Below, piece after piece: positions 35,087 to 43,379 of a stretch of DNA of 64,000 nt. The DNA comes from Polaribacter sp. NJDZ03 (GTDB taxonomy: Bacteria > Bacteroidota > Bacteroidia > Flavobacteriales > Flavobacteriaceae). A program made the position numbers and the translations under genes. The stretch is taken from contig NZ_CP079195.1 of NCBI RefSeq assembly GCF_019263805.1, positions 2,839,001 through 2,903,000 of the forward strand, written 5' to 3'. The notes under the pieces are model-generated. The model was not told the DNA's origin. It ran no database searches and saw only the letters and a list, made by a program, of their open reading frames with translations. Position 1 is the stretch's first letter. Every line of letters starts with the position of its first letter.

Positions 35087-36133
35087 TTAAACATCATCAA
35101 AATCTATAGAGATTTTTGAAGTTGTAGGGTATGCCTGACAAGCTAAAACCAATCCTTCTTCAATTTCGCTATCTGTTAAAATGGAATTCTTAACCATAAT
35201 AGCATTTCCTTCTGTAACTTTACACAAACAAGTACTACAAACCCCACCTTGGCAAGAATAAGGAGCATCTAAATTATTACGTAAACTGGCGGATAAAAGA
35301 TCGTCAGTTTGGTTCATAGTAAAGGTTGTTTCTTCATCATCTAGCATTACAATTACCTCTGTAGTGCCTTCTTTAATTTCAGCAACAGCTTCTTCGTCTA
35401 TAGAAGTTGTAAATAATTCAAAATGAATGTTCTCTTTAGCAAAACCACGTTCTGTAAGTGTTGCAGAAACTTCATCAATCATACTTTCCGGTCCACATAA
35501 AAAAGCGGCATCAAAAGAAATGTCTTTGTAACTATTGTTAATGTAAAAATTAGTGCGCGCTTTGTCTATTCTACCAAATAAAGAACCTTCTATTTGTTCT
35601 CTACTATAAATGTAGTGTAGGTTTAAACGTTCTGGATATGCTTCTTTTAAAGCATCTAATTCTTCTTTAAAAATTGTATCTGCAGCCGTTTTATTTCCAT
35701 AAATTAATGTAAATGTAGATGAAATTTCATTTTTCAACACATCTTTAATCATAGATAGAATTGGAGTAATACCAGATCCTGCAGCAAAAGCAATGTAGTT
35801 TTTATGCGGTTTAGGGTCTAATATAAATTTCCCTTCTGGTTCAGATATTTCTATAAAATTTCCTTCATTTAATTCTGTAGTTGCATAGGTAGAAAAAGTA
35901 CCATTTTCTACCGCCTTAACAGCTACTTTTAAATAAGCTTCACTAGGAGAAGAACAAATAGAGTATGCCCTTCTAACCTCTTTGCCGTTAATTGTTTTTT
36001 TAAGTGTTAAATATTGCCCTGCATGAAAAGCAAATTTAGATTTTAAGTTTCCGGGTATTTTAAATACCAGAGAAACCGCATCTGCGGTTTCTCTAATCAC
36101 TTCTTGTATGTTTACTTTATGAAATGTTACCAT
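35087..36133 (-). CDS. PaaE-like ferredoxin-NADP reductase with C-terminal 2Fe-2S domain
   Basis: 348 residues in the order FAD-binding (RAYSICSSPSE), NAD-binding (AAGSGITPILSMIK and FLCGPESMIDEV) and plant-type 2Fe-2S ferredoxin (CQGGVCSTC plus the distant Cys in LVLACQAYP). This is the architecture of PaaE and related monooxygenase reductases. No phenylacetate genes are nearby, so the electron acceptor is unknown. It follows asd by 14 bases, presumably in one transcript. Confidence 0.9.
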   Translation of the reverse strand: MVTFHKVNIQEVIRETADAVSLVFKIPGNLKSKFAFHAGQYLTLKKTINGKEVRRAYSICSSPSEAYLKVAVKAVENGTFSTYATTELNEGNFIEISEPEGKFILDPKPHKNYIAFAAGSGITPILSMIKDVLKNEISSTFTLIYGNKTAADTIFKEELDALKEAYPERLNLHYIYSREQIEGSLFGRIDKARTNFYINNSYKDISFDAAFLCGPESMIDEVSATLTERGFAKENIHFELFTTSIDEEAVAEIKEGTTEVIVMLDDEETTFTMNQTDDLLSASLRNNLDAPYSCQGGVCSTCLCKVTEGNAIMVKNSILTDSEIEEGLVLACQAYPTTSKISIDFDDV

Positions 36134-36147
36134 TAAAAATATATGTT

Positions 36148-37137
36148 TTATACCAAATTATTTGCTACCAAATATTCAGCAATTTGAACTGTGTTTGTAG
36201 CAGCACCTTTACGTAGGTTATCTGCAACGATCCACAAATTTAAGGTATTTTCTTGAGATTCATCCCTTCTAATTCGTCCAACAAACACTTCGTCTTTATC
36301 ATGAGCATTTATTGCCATCGGATACACGTTGTTAGCCAAATCATCTTCTACAATAACACCAGGAGTTTCACTTAATATTTTACGAACTTCTGCTAAATCA
36401 AAAGCATTTTCAAACTGAACATTTACAGCCTCAGAATGTCCACCAGCAGTAGGAATTCTAACCGCAGTTGCAGTTACAGAAAAAGAATCATCACGTAAAA
36501 TCTTTTTAGGTTCTTTAACTAATTTCATTTCCTCTTTAGTATACCCGTTTTCTAAAAAAACATCACAATGCGGAATTGCATTTCTTCCAATTTTATGAGG
36601 ATATGCCATTTCACCTTCAATACCAGCCTCTTCATTATCTAATTGCTGTACCGCTTTAACGCCAGAACCAGAAACAGACTGATACGTAGAAATAACTACA
36701 CGTTTCATTTTATATTTTAAATGTAACGGAGATAAAACTGCTACTAACTGAATTGTAGAACAGTTTGGGTTTGCAATAATTTTATCATCCTTTGTTAAAA
36801 CGTCTCCGTTAATTTCTGGAACTACTAATTTCTTAGTTGGGTCCATTCTCCAAGCAGAAGAGTTGTCGATAACTGTTGTACCAACTTCTGCAAATTTAGG
36901 AGCCCATTCTAAAGAAGTCTCTCCACCAGCAGAAAATAAAGCTACATCCGGAGCCATTTTTACAGCATCTTCTAAAGTTACTATGGTGTATTCTTTCCCT
37001 TTATATGATAATTTTTTTCCAGCAGATCTTGCAGAAGCTACAGGAATAAATTCCGTTATAGGTAAATTACGCTCTTCTAAAACTTTCAACATTACTGTGC
37101 CCACCATTCCAGTTGCACCTACTACAGCTATTTTCAT
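36148..37137 (-). CDS. asd: Aspartate-semialdehyde dehydrogenase
   Basis: 329 residues. The NADP-binding VGATGMVG (residues 6-13), the catalytic Cys126 in NPNCSTIQ and the substrate segment STYQSVSGSGVKAV are present. The enzyme makes aspartate semialdehyde for lysine, diaminopimelate, methionine and threonine synthesis. Start at 37137 begins the Rossmann strand directly (MKIAVVGATG). Confidence 0.97.
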   Translation of the reverse strand: MKIAVVGATGMVGTVMLKVLEERNLPITEFIPVASARSAGKKLSYKGKEYTIVTLEDAVKMAPDVALFSAGGETSLEWAPKFAEVGTTVIDNSSAWRMDPTKKLVVPEINGDVLTKDDKIIANPNCSTIQLVAVLSPLHLKYKMKRVVISTYQSVSGSGVKAVQQLDNEEAGIEGEMAYPHKIGRNAIPHCDVFLENGYTKEEMKLVKEPKKILRDDSFSVTATAVRIPTAGGHSEAVNVQFENAFDLAEVRKILSETPGVIVEDDLANNVYPMAINAHDKDEVFVGRIRRDESQENTLNLWIVADNLRKGAATNTVQIAEYLVANNLV

Positions 37138-37793
37138 CGCCTAAAAATTTAATTATAAATTGAGTTGCAAATATCTTAAAAATAATAATCATACAAATCA
37201 CTTACATCCTTCTAAATCGACTAAAGTTTAAAATTGAAGCACAAAAAATCCTGATGTTTAAATTTAAACAGTTTGATGTAAAATTATAATAAACCGATCT
37301 TTAAAATTTCTTTAGAAGCTATTTCCTGCTTTCCGCACTCGCTTTTTTTTCCTAAAAAGTCAAAAAAGAGCTCAAACAAATGCTTCAATCAGGGCTAAAC
37401 TTATTTGGCAGCATTACTGCTAGGTACGAAGCAATTTCACGATTAATAAGCAGATTTCTTTGTTATTTTTTTTTAAAACTGCTTTTAACAACCTCGTAGT
37501 CACATAGAAAACATAGCGCTATGTTTTCTATGTGTCTATGTGGTCAATTTTTTAGTTTTTGTAAAGAGTTTAAGACTCCTTTCTAACGAGTGTGGTTAAA
37601 GATTGTCTTTAATAATAATTTAGAAATTCGTTAGAAACGAGTACTACTATAGAGCCTAAAACTTTCTCATTTTAGCATAAAACGGAGCAAATCCATGATA
37701 AAAATCATAAAACCTCTTTCTAAAATTTGTAACTTTGCAGTAAGAGAAACTGAAACAAATTCAGTTTAAAAACGTTAAACAAATTAGTATAGC
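37138..37793. other. Gene-free stretch with palindromes upstream of trhO
   Basis: No gene is seen. About 37310-37400 carries a segment (GAAGCTATTTCCTGCTTTCC ... AAGTCAAAAAAGAGCTC) that looks like an eroded extragenic repeat. A 34-base palindrome lies at 37501-37534, a further inverted pair TTTCTAACGA/TCGTTAGAAA at 37580-37589 and 37628-37637, and a TAACTTTG -7-like element at 37730-37737. Confidence 0.55.
37501..37534. repeat. 34-base perfect palindrome
   Basis: CACATAGAAAACATAGC (37501-37517) is followed without spacer by its exact reverse complement (37518-37534); CTATGTG recurs just after. Cruciform-forming or a mobile extragenic palindrome. Confidence 0.92.
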
Positions 37794-38825
37794 ATGCAAC
37801 TGTACAATAAGTTAAGCGCCATAGAACGCGCTGCATTAATAGACGAAGCTGGTAAAGACCGCTTAACAATTTCTTTTTATCAATATTTTAAAATAGAAAA
37901 CCCACAATTATTTAGAGACAAATTATTCTTAGAATGGAGTGAACTCGATGTTTTAGGTCGAATTTATGTTTCATACGAAGGTATCAATGCTCAATTATCT
38001 GTTCCATCAGAAAATTTTTATGCTTTAAAAGACCAATTAGACAGTATTTCTTTTTTAAAGGATATTCGTTTAAATGTTGCTATAGAACACGATAATAAAT
38101 CGTTTTTAAAGTTAAAAGTAAAAGTTAGAAACAAAATTGTTGCCGATGGTTTAAATGATGAAACTTTTGATGTAACTGCAAAAGGTGTGCATTTAAATGC
38201 AGCTGAATTCAACGCAATGTTAGCAAACCCAGATACGGTTTGTGTAGACATGCGTAACCATTACGAAAGTGAAATTGGTCATTTCGATGGCGCTGTAACT
38301 CCAGATGTAGATACCTTTAGAGATTCTTTAGATATTATAGAAGAAGATTTAAAAGACAACAAAGAAGACAAAAATTTGTTGATGTATTGTACTGGCGGAA
38401 TCCGTTGCGAAAAAGCATCTGCGTACTACAAACACAAAGGTTTCAAAAACGTTTTTCAATTAGAAGGCGGAATTATAGAATACACACGTCAGGTAAAAGA
38501 AGAAGGGATTGAGAATAAATTTATCGGTAAAAACTTTGTTTTTGATCATAGAAGAGCAGAACGCATTACAGATGATGTAGTTTCTAACTGTCACCAATGT
38601 GGTAAAGCGTGCGACGAGCATACAAATTGTGCAAACGAAGCGTGTCATTTATTATTTATTCAATGTGATGAATGTGCAGAAGCTACAGAAAATACGTGTT
38701 CTACAGATTGCCAAGAAATAATTCAATTGTCTTTTGAAGAGCAAAAAGAGCTTAGAAAAGGCAAAGGAAATAGCAATAAAATTTTTAAAAAAGGACGAAG
38801 CGAAGTTTTGAAGTTTAAGAAGTAA
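37794..38825 (+). CDS. trhO: tRNA uridine(34) hydroxylase, rhodanese-domain protein TrhO
   Basis: 343 residues, near the 350 of E. coli TrhO (YceA). An N-terminal acylphosphatase-like half (ISFYQYFKI ... GRIYVSYEGINAQLSVP) precedes a rhodanese domain with catalytic Cys199 in YCTGGIRCEKASAYY, then a C-terminal cysteine-rich region (CHQCGKACDEHTNC ... CDECAEATENTC). TrhO makes 5-hydroxyuridine at tRNA position 34 with oxygen. Three genes downstream is a TrhP-like U32 protein, known for the alternative prephenate-dependent route to the same modification. Confidence 0.93.
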   Translation: MQLYNKLSAIERAALIDEAGKDRLTISFYQYFKIENPQLFRDKLFLEWSELDVLGRIYVSYEGINAQLSVPSENFYALKDQLDSISFLKDIRLNVAIEHDNKSFLKLKVKVRNKIVADGLNDETFDVTAKGVHLNAAEFNAMLANPDTVCVDMRNHYESEIGHFDGAVTPDVDTFRDSLDIIEEDLKDNKEDKNLLMYCTGGIRCEKASAYYKHKGFKNVFQLEGGIIEYTRQVKEEGIENKFIGKNFVFDHRRAERITDDVVSNCHQCGKACDEHTNCANEACHLLFIQCDECAEATENTCSTDCQEIIQLSFEEQKELRKGKGNSNKIFKKGRSEVLKFKK

Positions 38826-38858
38826 GTTAAAAAAAGTACTTAAATAAGTTCTTTTCTG

Positions 38859-38866
38859 TATCTTTG
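38859..38866 (+). promoter_or_regulatory. Candidate -7 element of the toxin-antitoxin pair
   Basis: TATCTTTG fits TAnnTTTG and ends only four bases before the yefM ATG at 38871, so any transcript from it would be nearly leaderless. AAGTACTT (38834-38841) upstream is a short palindrome that could bind the antitoxin. Confidence 0.45.
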
Positions 38867-38870
38867 ATTC

Positions 38871-39119
38871 ATGGAAACAGTAAATTATACAGATTTTCGT
38901 TCCAATTTAAAACATTGGTTCGATAAGGTTTTTAATGATGTTAGTGATATCGTCATTAAAAGAAAAGGAGGAAAGGATTTAGTTCTAATTTCATTAGACG
39001 AATATAACTCTCTTAAGGAAACAAGTTATTTGCTTACAGGGAAAAACAGAGATGTTTTATTAAATTCCATTAAAGAATTAGAAGCTGGCAAAGGATTTCA
39101 AAAAGAATTAATCGAATAA
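38871..39119 (+). CDS. yefM: YefM-type antitoxin
   Basis: 82 residues, Phd/YefM family: METVNYTDFRSNLKHWFDKV (DNA-binding N-terminal fold) then VIKRKGGKDLVLISLDEYNSL, and a C-terminal toxin-wrapping tail (residues about 55-82). It neutralises the YoeB toxin encoded directly after it, with the toxin ATG following the antitoxin stop without gap, and probably represses its own promoter. Confidence 0.95.
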   Translation: METVNYTDFRSNLKHWFDKVFNDVSDIVIKRKGGKDLVLISLDEYNSLKETSYLLTGKNRDVLLNSIKELEAGKGFQKELIE

Positions 39120-39380
39120 ATGAGATTAATTTGGTCAGCATCTTCTTGGAACGATTATGTCTATTGGCAAAAAGTTGATAAGAAAATTGTTAAAAGAATT
39201 AATGAACTTATTAAAAGTTGCGTTAGAACACCTTTTGAAGGGATTGGAAAACCAGAAGCTTTAAAAGGAGATTTACAAGGGTATTGGTCTAGAAGAATAA
39301 CATCTGAACATAGACTAGTATATAAATATGAGAATGAACAGCTATTAATTGCTGCTTGTCGCTATCATTATGGGAAATAA
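39120..39380 (+). CDS. yoeB: YoeB-type mRNA interferase toxin
   Basis: 86 residues, aligning closely with E. coli YoeB: the catalytic Glu46, Arg65 and His83 are at the same positions, within GKPEALKGDL, EHRLVYKY and CRYHYGK. It cleaves mRNA in the ribosomal A site when released from YefM. The pair lies between trhO and the trhP-like gene, all on the plus strand. Confidence 0.96.
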   Translation: MRLIWSASSWNDYVYWQKVDKKIVKRINELIKSCVRTPFEGIGKPEALKGDLQGYWSRRITSEHRLVYKYENEQLLIAACRYHYGK

Positions 39381-39448
39381 ACTTTTATTAAATAAAAGAA
39401 CAAAGAACAAAAAAAGCTTTGTAATTCTAAAATTTAAAAAATAAAGTC

Positions 39449-40696
39449 ATGCAAAAAATCGAATTAATGGCGCCAGCTGGTAATTTTGAATCTATGCAAG
39501 CTGCTTTAGATAATGGTTGCGATTCTATTTATTTTGGAGTAGAGCAACTTAATATGAGAGCAAGAGCTTCTGTTAATTTTACGTTAGATGATTTAGAAGA
39601 GATTTCTAAAAGATGTTCAGCAAAAAATGTGAGAACCTATCTTACATTAAATACAATAGTTTATGATCATGATTTATCAATAGTAAAAACATTGATAAAA
39701 CGTGCAAAAGAAGCAAATATAACAGCTGTAATTGCCATGGATCAAGCAGTGATTTCTATGGCTAGAGAACAGCAAATGGAAGTCCATATTTCTACACAAA
39801 TAAATATTACAAATATAGAAACGGTAAAATTCTATGCACTTTTTGCAGATACTATTGTTTTAAGTAGAGAGTTGAGTTTACGACAAGTAAAAAAGATTAC
39901 AGAAGCAATTGAGAAAGATCAAATAAAAGGACCTTCTGGTAGATTAGTTGAAGTTGAGATTTTTGGTCATGGTGCTTTGTGTATGGCGGTTTCTGGTAAA
40001 TGTTATATGAGCTTACATTCATCAAATTCATCAGCAAACAGAGGTGCTTGTAAACAAAATTGCAGAAAAAAATATACGGTTATCGATCAGGAAACTGGTT
40101 TTGAAATGGAGTTAGATAATGAATATATTATGTCTCCAAAAGACTTGTGTACTATTGACTTTTTAGACCAAGTTGCAGATGCTGGAATTAAAGTTTTAAA
40201 AATTGAAGGTAGAGGAAGAGCACCAGAATATGTTGCCAAAGTAATTAAATGTTACCGAGATGCAATTGATAGTTTGGCTGCAGAAACTTACGATAAAGAA
40301 AAAGTAATTTCTTGGATGCAAGAATTAGAAAAAGTCTACAATCGTGGTTTTTGGAATGGCTATTATTTAGGTCAGAAATTAGGAGAATGGAGTAAAGAGT
40401 CTGGTTCTCATGCAACACAAAAGAAAGTCTATTTGGGCAAAGGAGAACATTATTTTGACAAAGCTAAAATTGGTCAGTTTAAAATTGATGCGTACGATGT
40501 TGCTTTAGGCGATACAATTCTAATAACTGGGCCTTCAACTGGGGCTCAAGAAATGGAAGTAAAACAAATGTTTGTAAACGATGTTCCTGCAGAAAAAGCA
40601 ACTAAAGGAGACGAAGTTACCATGAAGTTAGATTTTAAAATAAGAAGATCAGATAAGTTATATAAAATTGTAAAAACGGAATTCGCAGAAAACTAA
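39449..40696 (+). CDS. U32 family protein, TrhP-like tRNA hydroxylation factor
   Basis: 415 residues. The U32 signature EIFGHGALCMAVSGKCYMS spans residues 170-188, with Cys178, Cys185, Cys201 and Cys205 as likely Fe-S ligands; the beginning MQKIELMAPAGNFESMQAAL is typical. Length fits TrhP (5-hydroxyuridine-34 synthesis) better than the longer RlhA (23S rRNA hydroxylation). It is annotated as a peptidase in many genomes but RNA hydroxylation is the established role of characterised relatives. Its last base starts the ATG of a ferredoxin gene. Confidence 0.85.
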   Translation: MQKIELMAPAGNFESMQAALDNGCDSIYFGVEQLNMRARASVNFTLDDLEEISKRCSAKNVRTYLTLNTIVYDHDLSIVKTLIKRAKEANITAVIAMDQAVISMAREQQMEVHISTQINITNIETVKFYALFADTIVLSRELSLRQVKKITEAIEKDQIKGPSGRLVEVEIFGHGALCMAVSGKCYMSLHSSNSSANRGACKQNCRKKYTVIDQETGFEMELDNEYIMSPKDLCTIDFLDQVADAGIKVLKIEGRGRAPEYVAKVIKCYRDAIDSLAAETYDKEKVISWMQELEKVYNRGFWNGYYLGQKLGEWSKESGSHATQKKVYLGKGEHYFDKAKIGQFKIDAYDVALGDTILITGPSTGAQEMEVKQMFVNDVPAEKATKGDEVTMKLDFKIRRSDKLYKIVKTEFAEN

Positions 40697-40926
40697 TGGT
40701 AGTAATTACGTTGCAAAGAAACAAATGCATTGGTTGTAATTACTGTGTAGAATTAGCGCCAAGTCAGTTTCAAATGTCTAAAAAAGACGGGAAAACTGTT
40801 CTTTTACATTCCATAGAAAAAAAAGGTTTCTTCACTATAAAATCTTTCGATGAATCTATTTTTGATGCTTCTTTGGAAGCTAAAAAAGCCTGTCCTGTTA
40901 AAATTATTGAAGTAAAACAGGTTTAA
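40696..40926 (+). CDS. Small ferredoxin coupled to the U32 protein
   Basis: 76 residues: CIGCNYC near residues 11-17 and a distant cysteine in KKACPVKIIEV (about residue 67), i.e. CxxCxxC ... CP for one 4Fe-4S cluster. The ATG overlaps the stop of the U32 gene by one base (TAATG), implying coupled expression and a shared job. RlhA in E. coli depends on the ferredoxin YfhL, so an electron-donor role here is plausible inference. Confidence 0.85.
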   Translation: MVVITLQRNKCIGCNYCVELAPSQFQMSKKDGKTVLLHSIEKKGFFTIKSFDESIFDASLEAKKACPVKIIEVKQV

Positions 40927-41300
40927 AAATCGAGAAAATTTAAAAATAAAGTCCTCATTTATTGAGGGCTTTTTTTGTTTAAAAAAAAGAGGTGTTTATA
41001 CGAATACTAATTAAAACCATGCAAATACTAAACGGATTCGGAAGTAAACAATTTTTCATACTACATTTGAGGTATCAATAAATAAAAAAGTAGTTATGTT
41101 AACTTTCATAAACCTATTTTTTCATTCTTTGAGAATGCGTATATTTACGAATTAGTGAGGGTTAAGTTGTGTATATCTATCAGCTTGATAATCAATTTAT
41201 AAACCAAGAGGTTTTTAGGATTTATAGAGCGCTTTTTTAGTGGATATGCTGCTAAAAATAGACTATAAAGACTATCAACTATAAAAATATATATACTTAC
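40927..41300. other. Intergenic stretch between the ferredoxin and ricT-like genes
   Basis: Beyond the terminator at 40948-40978 no gene or repeat is recognised. The promoter of the ricT-gldH-pbp group should lie in its right half, but no full consensus was found. Confidence 0.5.
40948..40978 (+). terminator. Rho-independent terminator after the ferredoxin gene
   Basis: AAAGTCCTCA (40948-40957) pairs with TGAGGGCTTT (40963-40972), one G-T pair, followed by T residues. Confidence 0.88.
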
Positions 41301-42836
41301 ATGGCATGTGGAAGTTGTGGTACAACAGAAAATGGAGTACCAAAAGGTTGCAAGAGTAATGGTAATTGTGGGTCAGGAACCTGCGGAAGTGGTAGTAATA
41401 AATTAGCCGTTTTTGACTGGTTGTCTAATATGACGTTGCCAAGTGGACAAGAGAAATTTAATATTTTTGAAGTCCGTTTTAAAAATGGAAGAAAGCATTT
41501 TTTCACAAACCCAGATAATTTACCCATCACTATGGGAGATATTGTGGCGGTAGAAGGATCTCCAGGACATGATATTGGTACGGTTTCTTTGGCAGGAGAA
41601 TTGGTAAAAGTGCAAATGAAAAAACGCAAAATTACCGCAGAGCATGAAGATGTAAAGAAAATTTACAGAAAAGCGAGTCAGAGAGATATAGATATTTGGC
41701 AAGAAGCTAGAGGAAAAGAAGAAGAAACGCAAAGAAAAGGACGAGAAATTTTAGGTCGTTTAGGTTTGCAAATGAAATTATCTGATGTAGAATATCAAGG
41801 TGATGGAAACAAAGCTACATTTTATTATACAGCAGATACAAGAGTAGATTTTAGACAGTTAATTAGAGACTTGGCAAGTGCTTTTTCTATTCGTGTAGAA
41901 ATGAAACAAGTAGGTGCAAGACAAGAAGCTGCCCGTTTAGGTGGTGTTGGTTCTTGTGGTAGAGAGTTGTGTTGTTCTACGTGGTTAACAGATTTTAGAA
42001 AAGTTACTACATCTGCAGCACGTTATCAACAACTATCTTTAAACCCTTTAAAGTTAGCTGGTCAATGTGGTAAGTTAAAATGTTGTTTAAATTTTGAGTT
42101 AGACACCTATTTAGATGCTTTAAAATCATTTCCGAAACAAGATCTAGTACTAAAAACAGAAAAAGGAGATGCAGTATTTGTAAAGATGGATATTTTTAAA
42201 AATCATCTTTGGTATACTTATAAAGAAGAACGATTTAAATGGTTTAGACTTACACTAGAACAAGTTTTAGAAATAATAGCGCTTAATAAAAATAATGAAA
42301 AATCTATTTCATTAGAAGAATATGAAGCAGATGTAGAAATCCCAGTAAAAGTAGATTTCGAAGATGCTGTTGGGCAAGATAGTTTAACACGTTTTGATAC
42401 TCCTAAAACGAGTAATCGTAAGAAAAGTAGAAATAAGAAAAAACCAGCAGAAGTTGCTAATAATAGGCCAAGGGCAAAGTTAAACCCAAATCAAAAGGTA
42501 AATACAAATCCAAACCAAAAGCCCAACCCAAATCAAAAAAGAAAGCCACAGGCTAAGAAACAACCAAATACAAACCCTAACCAGAAGCCTAAAGCTAAAG
42601 TGAACCCGAATGCAAATTCGAACCCAAATCAAAAGCTTAAAGCAAACGTTCAGCCTAAACCAAGGCCGCAAAGAAAACCCAAACCGAAACCTCAAGACGA
42701 AATAAAAAAACCAGCAGGAGAAGTTAAGGATATAAAGAAACCAGAGGGAGAGGTTAAAAAGGTAAATAAGCCAAGAAAAAATAATAGAAACCGTAAAAAT
42801 AATAACCCAAAAAATGACAACAATTCTGAAAAGTAA
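41301..42836 (+). CDS. ricT: RicT-like PSP1-domain protein with basic repetitive tail
   Basis: 511 residues. An N-terminal Cys/Gly-rich leader has five Cys in the first 28 residues (MACGSCGTTENGVPKGC...), then the PSP1 core (about 30-300) with its conserved cysteines in GSCGRELCCSTWL and GQCGKLKCCLNF. From about residue 365 to the end comes a Lys/Asn/Pro-rich tail with repeated NPNQK units. Bacillus RicT works with RicA and RicF in RNA processing and binds Fe-S; the role here is unproven. Its end overlaps gldH by 23 bases. Confidence 0.88.
   Translation: MACGSCGTTENGVPKGCKSNGNCGSGTCGSGSNKLAVFDWLSNMTLPSGQEKFNIFEVRFKNGRKHFFTNPDNLPITMGDIVAVEGSPGHDIGTVSLAGELVKVQMKKRKITAEHEDVKKIYRKASQRDIDIWQEARGKEEETQRKGREILGRLGLQMKLSDVEYQGDGNKATFYYTADTRVDFRQLIRDLASAFSIRVEMKQVGARQEAARLGGVGSCGRELCCSTWLTDFRKVTTSAARYQQLSLNPLKLAGQCGKLKCCLNFELDTYLDALKSFPKQDLVLKTEKGDAVFVKMDIFKNHLWYTYKEERFKWFRLTLEQVLEIIALNKNNEKSISLEEYEADVEIPVKVDFEDAVGQDSLTRFDTPKTSNRKKSRNKKKPAEVANNRPRAKLNPNQKVNTNPNQKPNPNQKRKPQAKKQPNTNPNQKPKAKVNPNANSNPNQKLKANVQPKPRPQRKPKPKPQDEIKKPAGEVKDIKKPEGEVKKVNKPRKNNRNRKNNNPKNDNNSEK
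42478..42700 (+). repeat. Degenerate NPNQK-coding minisatellite in the ricT tail
   Basis: The stretch encodes five or more NPNQK-type units (e.g. NTNPNQKPNPNQKRK) separated by Lys/Pro-rich spacers. DNA units such as AACCCAAATCAAAAG recur imperfectly, consistent with expansion by slippage. Confidence 0.75.
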
Positions 42837-43308
42837 TTCTTTTTTAATTGTTTTAGTAACTCTTTTATTGCTGTTTTCTTGTGATGATAAATCAGATTTT
42901 AATCTATATAAATCAATAGACAATGAAGGTTGGAAAGCGAATGAAAAAATATTTTTTGAATTTGAAGTAAAAGACACTATTTCTCCAAAAAACCTATTTA
43001 TCAACATTAGAAATAATAATGAGTACGCCTATAGCAATTTGTATCTTATTACAGAACTTGTTTTTCCTAATGAAACCAGGGTTGTAGATACTTTACAATA
43101 CGAAATGGCTGATAAAACAGGACGTTTTTTAGGTGTTGGGTTTACAGAAATTAAAGAAAATAAATTATTTTATAAAGAAAAAAAGGCATTTCCAATTTCT
43201 GGAAATTATATTTTTAATGTGCGCCATGCAATGCGTAAAAATGGAGAAGTGAAACCTATTGAATTCTTAAAAGGAATTCAGGATGTAGGTTTTAGCATAG
43301 AAAATTAA
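42814..43308 (+). CDS. gldH: Gliding motility lipoprotein GldH
   Basis: 164 residues with a lipoprotein signal peptide, lipobox LLFSC (Cys23). The GldH pattern is visible in FEFEVKDTISPKNLFINIRN and YSNLYLITELVFP. GldH is required for flavobacterial gliding. It begins inside the last codons of the ricT-like gene and is followed by a penicillin-binding protein gene; this ricT-gldH-pbp order is familiar from other flavobacteria. Confidence 0.9.
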   Translation: MTTILKSNSFLIVLVTLLLLFSCDDKSDFNLYKSIDNEGWKANEKIFFEFEVKDTISPKNLFINIRNNNEYAYSNLYLITELVFPNETRVVDTLQYEMADKTGRFLGVGFTEIKENKLFYKEKKAFPISGNYIFNVRHAMRKNGEVKPIEFLKGIQDVGFSIEN

Positions 43309-43348
43309 ATAAAGTTCCCGTTTGCGTGGGAAAGACAAATTAATGAAA

Positions 43349-43365
43349 TCTCAACAATGTTGAGA
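43349..43365. promoter_or_regulatory. 17-base perfect palindrome before the PBP1A gene
   Basis: TCTCAACAATGTTGAGA is symmetric about one central base and ends 14 bases before the ATG at 43380. Just upstream, TTCCCG-TTTG-CGTGGGAA (43315-43332) is another inverted repeat. Operator or extragenic repeat. Confidence 0.55.
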
Positions 43366-43379
43366 AATAGTTTTTTATT

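Noticed and set aside
35087..36133. PaaE of a phenylacetate degradation pathway
   Set aside because: Domain order matches, but no paaABCD or other phenylacetate genes are present; only a general reductase call is supported.
39449..40696. Secreted or collagen-degrading U32 peptidase
   Set aside because: No signal peptide, conserved Fe-S-type cysteines, and neighbours trhO and ferredoxin favour RNA hydroxylation.
42480..43007. 175-codon frame antisense to the ricT tail and gldH
   Set aside because: Its Trp/Leu/Arg-rich repetitive product is the mirror of the NPNQK-coding repeat; it is a shadow.
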